Positions 1 to 6,175 of a DNA stretch of 8,546 bases are shown one piece after another. Made by a program: the position numbers and the translations under genes. The stretch's first letter is position 1, and each line of letters opens with the position of its first letter. This DNA comes from Streptomyces sp. NRRL WC-3605 (GTDB taxonomy: Bacteria; Actinomycetota; Actinomycetes; Streptomycetales; Streptomycetaceae): positions 1 through 8,546 of the forward strand of contig NZ_LLZN01000106.1 of assembly GCF_001509795.1 (NCBI RefSeq). The letters are read 5' to 3'. The notes beneath the pieces are model-generated. The model had not been told where the DNA came from, made no database searches, and saw only the letters and a list, made by a program, of their open reading frames with translations.

Positions 1-1516
1 GTGTGGGGGTGGGCGCCGGGGTGGTCGGCGCGGGGGTGCGTGTCGGGGTGGGTGACGGGGTCGGGCGCGGGGTGGGCCTGCGCGTCGGCGTGGGGGTGGG
101 CGTCGGGGTCGGCTTCGGCGCGGTCCTGGGCACGGGCGCGGGAGCCTTCGGCCGGGAGGGCCGGGGCTCGGGGCTCTCGGACCGCGGCGGCCGTGCCGTC
201 GGTGTCCCCTCGACGACGGGGGAGGGCACCGGCGGCTGCTTGGCGTCCGTCTTCTCGGCGGGCTTGTCGTGCCCGACCAGGGCGAACACGATCGCCGCCG
301 CCACACCCACCGCGACCACTCCGGCCGCGATCCCGGCCTTCAGCGGGGCGCCCAGCCCCTCGGACGCGGCGGCCCCGCCGCCTCCGCCCGCGCCACCCGA
401 CGTCCCGCCACCCGCGGCACCGGCACCCGCACCGCCCGCCGAGCCACCGCCCGCCGCCGCGGCGGCTCCCGCGGCACCGGCCGCGCCCGCTCCGGCGCCC
501 CCGGCCACCAGCCCGGCCACCTTGGCGTACCCGGCGGCACCGAACCAGCCGATGACCGCGACCGGGACGACCGCCGGGATGCCACCGGCGACCTCCTTGA
601 TCTGGCCCGCGGCCAGCCGGCACCGGGCGCACTCGTCCAGGTGCTTGCGCAGGCCGCGTTCGGCCCGGGTGCGCAGGCTGCCGCGGGCGAACGCGCCGAG
701 CCGGTCGGCGTAGCGGGCGCACTCCCCGTCCCGGGCCAGGCTGGCGCTGACATGGGCCTGGAGGTAGGCCTGCTTGAGCCCTTCACGGGCCCGGCTGGCG
801 AGCACACGGGTGCCGTTGGCGTCGAGCCCGAACAGCGTGGCGACCTCGCTCGGCGACTCGTCCTCGACCTCGGTGTGCCACAGCACCGCCTGCCAGCGCT
901 CGGGCAGCGACCGGAACGCCTGCATGGCCAGGGACTGTTCGGCCTCGTGCATGGCCCGCACGTCCGCGCCGAGGTCCAGGGTGTCGTCGTCGGACAGCTC
1001 GGAGGAGCGCGCCGACTGGGCCGCGAACACGGCGAAGTCGTCGACCAGTTGCTCCCGGCGCGCCGACCGCGTCCAGTCCGCCGCGGCCCGTCGGATCGAA
1101 GTGAGCAGATAGGCGCGTACGGCGTGCTCGGGACCGGAGCCGGACCGCACCGCCTGGAGCATGCGGGCGAACACCTCGGCCGTCAGGTCGTCGGCGGTGT
1201 GCGCGTCGCGGCAGCAGGTGCGCGCGTACCGGCGGACGGCCTGCGCGTGACGGCGGTACAGCTCCTCGTAGGCGCTGTCGTCACCGGCCCGCATCCGGCC
1301 GATCAGGTCGACGTCCGAGGGCGGCGGCATGTGCGGGGGCGTGGTGCTGTCCTCGCGCCGGTCGCGCTGCGCCGGGACGTTGCCCTCCGCGCGCGGTGCG
1401 CGGCCGTCCGGGACGTCACCCTGCGCCGGTACGTCCGGGCGGCCGCCCTGACTCGGCACCTGTGGGGTCGCCGCGTCGCCGTCGTCCCGCGACTCGTCCC
1501 ACCCGTCAACGCTCAT
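1..1516 (-). CDS. ECF-type RNA polymerase sigma factor fused to a zinc-finger (zf-HC2) domain, hydrophobic segments and a Pro/Thr-rich tail; 3' end cut by window edge
   Basis: The minus strand is open from ATG 1516-1514 to the left edge: 505 full codons and no stop. Residues 1-65 are polar and probably disordered, with a repeated VPAQ. Residues ~70-125 are sigma region 2 (LIGRMRAGDDSAYEELYRRH, then DDLTAEVF). Residues ~195-255 are region 4 (LPERWQAVLWHTEVE, SRAREGLKQAYLQAH). A ZAS zinc-binding motif follows, C-x25-H-x3-C-x2-C with C266, H292, C296 and C299. After it come a hydrophobic segment (~313-340), a Gly/Ala-rich stretch, a clear membrane helix (~393-415) and a Pro/Thr-rich tail full of PTPT and PAP. 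Known: ZAS domains are usually on a separate anti-sigma factor. Inferred: sigma and inhibitor are one membrane-bound chain that may sense envelope state; some ECF groups have such C-terminal extensions. One or two membrane passes are possible, so the side on which the tail lies is uncertain. A weak GGGGG lies 9 nt before the ATG. Promoter targets are unknown. Confidence 0.88.
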   Translation of the reverse strand, partial: MSVDGWDESRDDGDAATPQVPSQGGRPDVPAQGDVPDGRAPRAEGNVPAQRDRREDSTTPPHMPPPSDVDLIGRMRAGDDSAYEELYRRHAQAVRRYARTCCRDAHTADDLTAEVFARMLQAVRSGSGPEHAVRAYLLTSIRRAAADWTRSARREQLVDDFAVFAAQSARSSELSDDDTLDLGADVRAMHEAEQSLAMQAFRSLPERWQAVLWHTEVEDESPSEVATLFGLDANGTRVLASRAREGLKQAYLQAHVSASLARDGECARYADRLGAFARGSLRTRAERGLRKHLDECARCRLAAGQIKEVAGGIPAVVPVAVIGWFGAAGYAKVAGLVAGGAGAGAAGAAGAAAAAGGGSAGGAGAGAAGGGTSGGAGGGGGAAASEGLGAPLKAGIAAGVVAVGVAAAIVFALVGHDKPAEKTDAKQPPVPSPVVEGTPTARPPRSESPEPRPSRPKAPAPVPRTAPKPTPTPTPTPTRRPTPRPTPSPTPTRTPAPTTPAPTPT

Positions 1517-1567
1517 CGCGGAAAGCCCCCGCTGCCAGCTCCACCAGTCCCGGACACCGGGTCAGGG

Positions 1568-1642
1568 TGCCACATCAGGTTTTGCCCGGAACTGGCCTGG
1601 ACGGACAACCACCCGTCCGTGGGGACTCCTCGCGATGTGGCA
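1568..1642 (-). promoter_or_regulatory. Nested inverted repeat in the region upstream of the sigma factor gene
   Basis: TGCCACATC (1568-1576) and GATGTGGCA (1634-1642) are perfect 9-bp arms. Between them a second pair, ACGGAC (1601-1606) and GTCCGT (1615-1620), encloses an 8-nt loop. The outer arm ends about 52 nt before the sigma start codon. If transcribed it would fold as a closed domain with an inner hairpin; as DNA it could be a pair of protein sites. No convincing -35/-10 pair was found nearby. The symmetry is seen directly; the function is inferred. Confidence 0.4.
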
Positions 1643-1794
1643 TGAACATGGCCCGCAGTGGGGAATGCTCAACAACCGCTCCGTACACGGGAGTTGAAGG
1701 ACGGGTCCGGAACGCCCCGTGTGTCCGCGACCGCGTTCGAGGGAGGCGGCGGGTCATTCCTCCCCGTACACGTCCACCCATTCGGGGACGCGGC

Positions 1795-1821
1795 GTCCGG
1801 CGGTCAGGGTGACCGCCGGAC
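1795..1821 (-). terminator. Strong hairpin downstream of the tetR gene, likely terminator
   Basis: GTCCGGCGGTCA (1795-1806) and TGACCGCCGGAC (1810-1821) are perfect 12-bp arms around a GGG loop. On the minus strand the hairpin begins about 30 nt after the TetR stop codon and before the sigma factor gene. There is no T-tract, which is common for actinomycete terminators. It would separate tetR transcription from the sigma gene. The dyad is symmetric, so it would fold from either strand. Confidence 0.6.
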
Positions 1822-1850
1822 CGACGCGAGCCATGTGCCGGGGCGCCGGA

Positions 1851-2624
1851 TCAGCCCTGGGGCCGCGACCGCAGACCCTCCAGCAGGATGTCGAGGAGCC
1901 GCGCCGAGGCCGCCGCCTGCTGGGCCGGGTCCGGCAGGGAGGGCGCGGCCGTCGCTATCACCAGCAGGACGTCCGACACGGACACGTCCGGCCGCAGCTC
2001 GCCCGCCGCACGCGCCCGCTCCACGAGCCGGCCCACCACGTCGAGCAGCGCCGCCGCACCGGCGTCGTCCACCGGGCCCGCCGCCACGGCAGCGGCCGGC
2101 TCCGACACCAGCCGCAGCTCGCCCGCGCCCGGCTGCACCCGCTGCTGCGGCACCCGCGCCTCGTCGGGCCCGCCCTCGTCGGCGACACCGACCCGCAGGA
2201 CCTGCGGCGGCAGCAGCCGGCCCGCGCCGGACGCCACCGACGTGCGCAGGAAGCGCGAGAGCGCCGACCACGGCTCGTCCTCCTGGCCGAGCGCGGCACG
2301 TGCCTGGTCGGTCAGCCGCGAGGTCTCCTCCTCGGCTATCCGCCGCACCAGGACGTCTTTGCTCGGGAAGCGGCGGTACACCGTCCCGACGCCGACCCGC
2401 GCCCGGCGGGCCACGTCCTCCATCGGCGCGCCGTAGCCCAGCTCGCCGAAGACCTCACGCGCCGCACGCAGCACGTGCTCCAGATTGCGCTGCGCGTCCA
2501 CGCGCAGCGGCGTCGTACGCGACGACTCCCCGCGTCCGGCACCCGCGCTCATGGCGGAGCCCATCGCCCCACCCGCCGGCGCGATGGCGGACGCGGAAGC
2601 CCATCGAGAATCCTGAACATGCAT
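1851..2624 (-). CDS. TetR/AcrR-family transcriptional regulator
   Basis: The 257-residue product has the typical TetR N-terminal helix-turn-helix at about residues 45-93: an AAREVFGELGYG helix, MEDVARRARVGVGTVYRRF as the HTH with its recognition helix, then PSKDVL. The C-terminal ligand-binding half is Ala/Leu-rich and too divergent to suggest a ligand. The first ~40 residues form a low-complexity Ala/Gly/Ser extension before the DNA-binding domain, longer than usual. The chosen ATG at 2624 has GGGGGA (2631-2636) 6 nt upstream. An in-frame ATG at 2663 lacks such a site and lies inside a dyad; starts at residues 21 or 25 are also possible. The gene is divergent from the NDH-2 gene, with about 384 bp between them, and is followed by a strong hairpin. 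Such regulators usually repress themselves and a neighbour; control of the dehydrogenase is inferred from position only. Confidence 0.9.
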   Translation of the reverse strand: MHVQDSRWASASAIAPAGGAMGSAMSAGAGRGESSRTTPLRVDAQRNLEHVLRAAREVFGELGYGAPMEDVARRARVGVGTVYRRFPSKDVLVRRIAEEETSRLTDQARAALGQEDEPWSALSRFLRTSVASGAGRLLPPQVLRVGVADEGGPDEARVPQQRVQPGAGELRLVSEPAAAVAAGPVDDAGAAALLDVVGRLVERARAAGELRPDVSVSDVLLVIATAAPSLPDPAQQAAASARLLDILLEGLRSRPQG

Positions 2625-2630
2625 AGGTGA

Positions 2631-2636
2631 TCCCCC
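2631..2636 (-). promoter_or_regulatory. Ribosome binding site deciding the TetR start
   Basis: Read on the minus strand this is GGGGGA, followed by a 6-nt spacer and ATG at 2624. It supports this start over the in-frame ATG 39 nt further upstream. Confidence 0.55.
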
Positions 2637-2639
2637 GGT

Positions 2640-2674
2640 AATGACGTCTCCCCCCGGAGACACTCCCCGTCATT
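2640..2674 (-). promoter_or_regulatory. Nested dyad just upstream of tetR; candidate operator or 5' UTR hairpin
   Basis: GTCTCC (2646-2651) and GGAGAC (2656-2661) flank CCCC. An outer pair, AATGAC (2640-2645) and GTCATT (2669-2674), encloses it. On the minus strand the two stems stack with a single 7-nt bulge on one side. A possible minus-strand -10 box, TAGCAA (2673-2678), overlaps the outer arm, so the dyad would sit at the transcript start, where an autorepressor could bind. No good -35 was found at 17-18 bp. The symmetry is certain; the role is inferred. Confidence 0.4.
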
Positions 2675-2718
2675 GCTAGCCGGAGCGTCGCGGAACAAGC
2701 CCGGGACAACGAGCCCGT

Positions 2719-2734
2719 TCCGTGTGTTCACGGA
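2719..2734. promoter_or_regulatory. 16-bp palindrome in the tetR/NDH-2 intergenic region, candidate operator
   Basis: TCCGTG and CACGGA are perfect 6-bp arms around TGTT. Length and layout suit a dimeric regulator such as TetR. The arms resemble the Rex site arrangement (6 bp, 4-nt centre), but they lack the outer TTGTGA sequence expected of Rex sites, so Rex binding is not claimed. Confidence 0.35.
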
Positions 2735-2800
2735 CCCGATGAGCGCATCCCCCTGCACCCCGTCGACACACGAACATAGTTGAGAGGGGGTCAATTCAGA

Positions 2801-2828
2801 AGGGGCACGTTCCGCACGGAGCGCCCCT
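2801..2828 (+). other. Stem-loop in the tetR/NDH-2 intergenic region
   Basis: AGGGGC (2801-2806) pairs with GCCCCT (2823-2828). After a 2-nt bulge, GTTCC (2809-2813) pairs with GGAGC (2818-2822, one G-U) around a GCAC loop. It may be a leader structure of the NDH-2 transcript or a chance GC-rich fold. The rest of 2625-3008 holds no gene that I can support and no clear promoter. A weak TACAAA (2959-2964) could be a -10 box for the NDH-2 gene, but it has no good -35. Confidence 0.3.
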
Positions 2829-3008
2829 CGATCGGAGTACGGGTCGTTTACGTCCCGATTGCGCCACCCGCACACCCCCGGCGCACCCCACCTGACCTGC
2901 ATACTTTTGCGACACTCCGGCAATTCGGCCAAATCGCGACGCCGTCGGCGACCGGTCATACAAATCGTCGAGGCTGTGGACAAACGCAAGCGACGGGTGC
3001 GTCATGGG

Positions 3009-4385
3009 ATGGTGAAGGAACGTGCGCGCATTCTCGTTGTCGGCGGCGGCTACGTCGGGATGTACACGGCCCTGCGTCTCCAGCGCCGCCTCAGACGGGA
3101 ACTGGCCCGGGGCGAGGCCGAGATCCACGTCGTCACACCGGACCCGTACATGACGTACCAGCCGTTCCTCCCCGAGGCGGCGGCCGGCTCCATCTCGCCA
3201 CGTCACGTCGTCGTCCCGCTGCGCGCCGTCCTCCCGCGGTGCCGGATCGTCCTCGGCGAGGTCACCGCCGTCGACCACGCCACCCGCACCGCCACCGTGA
3301 CCCCACTCGCCTCCGACGGGCACACGGGCAGCGAGCGCATCGCCTACGACCACCTCGTCCTCGCCCCCGGCTCGGTCTCGCGCACCCTGCCCGTCCCCGG
3401 CCTCGCCGACCACGGCATCGGCTTCAAGACCGTCGAAGAGGCCATCGGCCTGCGCAACCACGTCATCGAGCAGATGGACATCGCCTCCTCCACCCGCGAC
3501 CCCGAGATCCGCGACGCCGCCCTCACCTTCGTCTTCGTCGGCGGCGGCTACGCGGGAGTCGAGGCACTGGGCGAACTCCAGGACATGGCCCGCTACGCCA
3601 CCCGCTACTACCACAACGTCCGGCCCGAGGACATGAGATGGATCCTCGTCGAGGCGTCCGACCGGATCCTCCCCGAGGTCGGCGCCGACCTGGGCCGCTA
3701 CACCGTCTCCGAACTGCGCCGCCGCAACATCGACGTACGGCTGCACACCCGCCTGGAGTCCTGCGTGGACCGCGTCGCCGTCCTCGACGACGGCTCCCGC
3801 TTCCCCACCCGCACGCTCGTGTGGACGGCCGGCGTCAAGCCCCACCCCGTCCTCGCCGCGAGCGACCTGCCCCTCGACGGGCGCGGCCGGCTGAAGTGCA
3901 CCCCGGAACTGACGGTCGACGGCACCACGCACGCGTGGGCCGCCGGGGACGCCGCCTCCGTCCCCGACGTCACCGGACGCGAACCCGGCTCCCTGTGCGC
4001 GCCCAACGCCCAGCACGCCCTGCGCCAGGCCAGGGTGCTCGGCGACAACATCGTCCACACCCTGCGCGGCGAGCCCCTGGAGACGTACGCGCACGCCTAC
4101 GCGGGCTCCGTCGCCTCCCTCGGCTTCCACCAGGGCGTCGCCCAGGTCTACGGCCGCCGGCTGAAGGGCTACCCCGCCTGGTTCATGCACCGCGTCTACC
4201 ACCTCAGCCGGGTGCCGACCGTCAACCGCAAGGCACGCGTCCTCGCCGAATGGACGCTCTCCGGTCTCTTCAAGAGGGAGATCGTCTCGCTCGGTTCACT
4301 CGAACATCCGCGAGCCGAGTTCGAACTCGCGGCCGGGGGAAAGCATCCACACAGGCCCGAAGACGACCCGAAGGGGTCGTCCTGA
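3009..4385 (+). CDS. Type II NADH dehydrogenase (NDH-2), FAD-dependent NADH:quinone oxidoreductase
   Basis: The predicted 458-residue protein belongs to the pyridine nucleotide-disulphide oxidoreductase fold. It should move electrons from NADH to the menaquinone pool without pumping protons, at the inner face of the membrane. Seen in order: FAD-binding GGGYVG (12-17), MTYQPFLPEAAAG (48-60, family-typical), YDHLVLAPGS (113-122), a second Rossmann motif VGGGYAGVE (177-185) for NADH, TAGVKP (273-278), the FAD-contacting AAGDAA (311-316) and AQHALRQA (334-341) near the quinone site. A basic, amphipathic C-terminal stretch (~388-425) probably anchors it to the membrane. Length is normal. The start is uncertain: ATG 3009 places the FAD loop near the N terminus as usual, but GTG 2976 or 2997 would add 11 or 4 residues, and no start has a good ribosome site. 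Some family members are ferredoxin or sulphide reductases, but overall similarity favours NDH-2. Confidence 0.9.
   Translation: MVKERARILVVGGGYVGMYTALRLQRRLRRELARGEAEIHVVTPDPYMTYQPFLPEAAAGSISPRHVVVPLRAVLPRCRIVLGEVTAVDHATRTATVTPLASDGHTGSERIAYDHLVLAPGSVSRTLPVPGLADHGIGFKTVEEAIGLRNHVIEQMDIASSTRDPEIRDAALTFVFVGGGYAGVEALGELQDMARYATRYYHNVRPEDMRWILVEASDRILPEVGADLGRYTVSELRRRNIDVRLHTRLESCVDRVAVLDDGSRFPTRTLVWTAGVKPHPVLAASDLPLDGRGRLKCTPELTVDGTTHAWAAGDAASVPDVTGREPGSLCAPNAQHALRQARVLGDNIVHTLRGEPLETYAHAYAGSVASLGFHQGVAQVYGRRLKGYPAWFMHRVYHLSRVPTVNRKARVLAEWTLSGLFKREIVSLGSLEHPRAEFELAAGGKHPHRPEDDPKGSS
4362..4381 (+). terminator. Hairpin overlapping the end of the NDH-2 gene
   Basis: GACGACCC (4362-4369) and GGGTCGTC (4374-4381) are perfect 8-bp arms around GAAG. 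The hairpin ends one base before the TGA stop (4383-4385) and has no T-tract. It may terminate or stabilise the NDH-2 message, or reduce read-through into the next gene 134 bp away. The rest of 4386-4519 holds no gene. Confidence 0.45.
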
Positions 4386-4506
4386 CCGGACCCAGGAACT
4401 CCCCGCCCGGGGCAGGCGTCTGACGGGTGTCGGCCGGGACGGCCGCCCTGCCAGACTGACCCCCGACCGATCCCGGACGACCGGAGCCGGCCGAAGACGA
4501 CGACAC

Positions 4507-4516
4507 GAGGCAAGGA
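4507..4516 (+). promoter_or_regulatory. Ribosome binding site for the SpoIIE-domain gene
   Basis: The purine-rich GAGGCAAGGA ends 3 nt before GTG 4520; its GAGG part has a 9-nt spacer. This supports the GTG start rather than an internal codon. Confidence 0.55.
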
Positions 4517-4519
4517 TTC

Positions 4520-6172
4520 GTGAACTTCACGCGCTGGAGCGCCCGGCTCCCCGGAACGCAGCGCCGCGCCGCGGCGCGGACGGAACCCGCGGCGGCCCTC
4601 GCCCAGGACCGTCCCGGAGACGGCCCCGGAGCCGTCCCCGCGGCCCGCGTCGAGCAGCTCACCGACGGCGACCGCCCGATCCCCGCCCTCGACGAGCTGC
4701 CCGCCCGTGAGGTCCTCGACCGCGTCCCCGCCCTGGTCGCCCTCGTGCACGGCCCCGAGCACCGCCTCGCCTACGTCAACGACGCGTACGCCGCCGCCTT
4801 CGGCCCCCGCCTCACCGGCGAACCCGCGCGCGCGGCCCTCCCCGAACTGGCCGGGCTCGGCCTGCTCCCGCTCCTCGACCAGGTCCTGCGCAGCGGCCGC
4901 CCCCGCACCCTGAAGTCCCGCAAGGCCACCGACGGCCGCTCCTACACGTTCACCTGCACCCCGGTCACCGAAGGCGACGGCGGCGTCCTCGTCTTCGCCA
5001 CGGACGTCACCGACCACGCCGAGGCCGCCGAGCGCCTGCGCGCCAGCGAGCGCCGGCAGCGCGAGACGGCCGTCACCCTCCAGCGCTCCCTGCTCCCGCA
5101 GGAACTCGAAGAACCCGACGACCTGCGCATCGCCGCCACGTACCACCCCGGCGGCACCGAGGCCGCCGTCGGCGGCGACTGGTACGACGTCATCACCCTC
5201 GGCGGCGGCCGCACCGCCCTGGTGATCGGCGACGTCATGGGCCGAGGTGTCCGCGCGGCGGCCGTGATGGGCCAGCTGCGGACGGCCGTGCGCGCGTACG
5301 CCCGCCTCGACCTCCCCCCGCACGAGGTCCTCCAGCTGCTGGACGGCCTCGCCATGGAGATCGACGCGAACCAGATCGCCACCTGCGTCTACGCCATCCA
5401 CGACCCCAACGAGGGCCGCCTGGTCTACGCCTCCGCCGGGCACCTGCCGATCCTCGTCCGCGACGAGCACGGCGCGGTCCAGCGCGCCGACGAACCCACC
5501 GGGCCGCCCCTCGGCACCGGCGGCTGGATGCACGCGTCCGGCTCGATCGCCCTCAGCCCCGGCTCCACCGCCGTCCTCTACACCGACGGCCTGGTCGAAC
5601 GCCGGGACAAGGACCTCGACGAGGGCATCGCCTCCCTGGCACGCGCCCTCGCCGGTGCCACCGGCACCCCGCAGGTCGTCTGCGACCGCCTGGTGCGCTC
5701 CGCCGGCGTCACCGCCGACCACGACGACGACGTCGCCGTCCTCGTCCTCCAGCACCCGGCCCGCACCGGCCCCGACCACGAGCTCTTCCGCAACGCCGCG
5801 CTGGAGCTGCTCGGCGGCGTCGAGGCGGCCCCCCGCGCGCGTGCCTTCGCCTCCGGCGTCCTGACCAGCTGGCGCTTCCCGCCCGACCTGCACGACCACG
5901 GCGTCCTGGCCACCAGCGAACTCGTCGCGAACTCCCTGCAGCACGGCACCCCGCCCATGCGTCTGCGCCTGCGCCGCACCGACCGCCGCCTGATCATCGA
6001 GGTCACCGACGGCGACGACCACCTGCCGCGCCGCCGCCGCGCCGAACCGGCCGACGAGTCGGGCCGGGGCATCGCCATCGTCGCCAGCATCGCCTCGGCC
6101 TGGGGCTCCCGGCGCACCCCGGGCGGCGGCAAAGCGGTGTGGTGCGAGTTCCTGCTGCCCCGGACCCGCTGA
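4520..6172 (+). CDS. PAS-SpoIIE (PP2C-type) phosphatase with C-terminal HATPase (anti-sigma-kinase-like) domain
   Basis: The 550-residue protein has three modules. A PAS-like sensor spans ~65-165 (RVPALVALVHGPEHRLAYVN, ending VLVFATDVTD). A helical linker (167-190) leads to the SpoIIE/RsbU phosphatase at ~190-412. This has GGDWYDV (218-224), IGDVMGRG (236-243), YASAGHLP (303-310), YTDGLVERR (354-362) and DDDVAVLVL (402-410), whose aspartates (D220, D238, D356, D402-404) fit the metal-binding set. The C-terminal HATPase_c domain is at ~440-550, with N-box SELVANSLQHG (466-476), VTDGD (495-499) and G-box SGRGI (514-518). Known: SpoIIE phosphatases dephosphorylate anti-sigma-factor antagonists, and RsbW-type kinases phosphorylate them. 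Inferred: this protein may do both in a partner-switching pathway, or the kinase half may be regulatory. No signal peptide or membrane helix is seen. No antagonist gene is in the window. It is on the same strand as NDH-2 but probably a separate unit, and it ends 3 bp from the converging MFS gene. Confidence 0.92.
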   Translation: MNFTRWSARLPGTQRRAAARTEPAAALAQDRPGDGPGAVPAARVEQLTDGDRPIPALDELPAREVLDRVPALVALVHGPEHRLAYVNDAYAAAFGPRLTGEPARAALPELAGLGLLPLLDQVLRSGRPRTLKSRKATDGRSYTFTCTPVTEGDGGVLVFATDVTDHAEAAERLRASERRQRETAVTLQRSLLPQELEEPDDLRIAATYHPGGTEAAVGGDWYDVITLGGGRTALVIGDVMGRGVRAAAVMGQLRTAVRAYARLDLPPHEVLQLLDGLAMEIDANQIATCVYAIHDPNEGRLVYASAGHLPILVRDEHGAVQRADEPTGPPLGTGGWMHASGSIALSPGSTAVLYTDGLVERRDKDLDEGIASLARALAGATGTPQVVCDRLVRSAGVTADHDDDVAVLVLQHPARTGPDHELFRNAALELLGGVEAAPRARAFASGVLTSWRFPPDLHDHGVLATSELVANSLQHGTPPMRLRLRRTDRRLIIEVTDGDDHLPRRRRAEPADESGRGIAIVASIASAWGSRRTPGGGKAVWCEFLLPRTR

Positions 6173-6175
6173 GCG

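Noticed and set aside
1..200. Tandem repeat or CRISPR-like array at the left edge
   Set aside because: The GGGGTCGG-like repetition is codon-level Pro/Thr repetition in the sigma factor tail; there are no uniform repeats with unique spacers.
1575..1781. 68-codon minus-strand ORF in the gap upstream of the sigma gene
   Set aside because: The product is Arg/Pro-rich with no recognisable motif, and the frame runs through the inverted repeat; it looks like random GC-rich open frame.
1..1812. Long plus-strand open frames across the left end (Arg/Pro/Ala-rich products)
   Set aside because: They are shadows of the minus-strand sigma factor gene, which has recognisable sigma and zinc-finger motifs. 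Their products have no family features and biased, low-complexity composition.
2719..2734. Rex (redox repressor) operator for NDH-2
   Set aside because: The arm/centre layout fits, but the sequence lacks the conserved TTGTGA/TCACAA arms, so it was kept only as a generic palindrome.
2796..4202. Long minus-strand open frame opposite NDH-2
   Set aside because: Gly/Val/Ala/Asp-rich composition typical of an antisense shadow; the plus-strand frame carries all NDH-2 motifs.
4196..6022. 608-codon minus-strand frame opposite the SpoIIE-domain gene
   Set aside because: Same type of shadow: no motif, composition driven by the third positions of the real gene.
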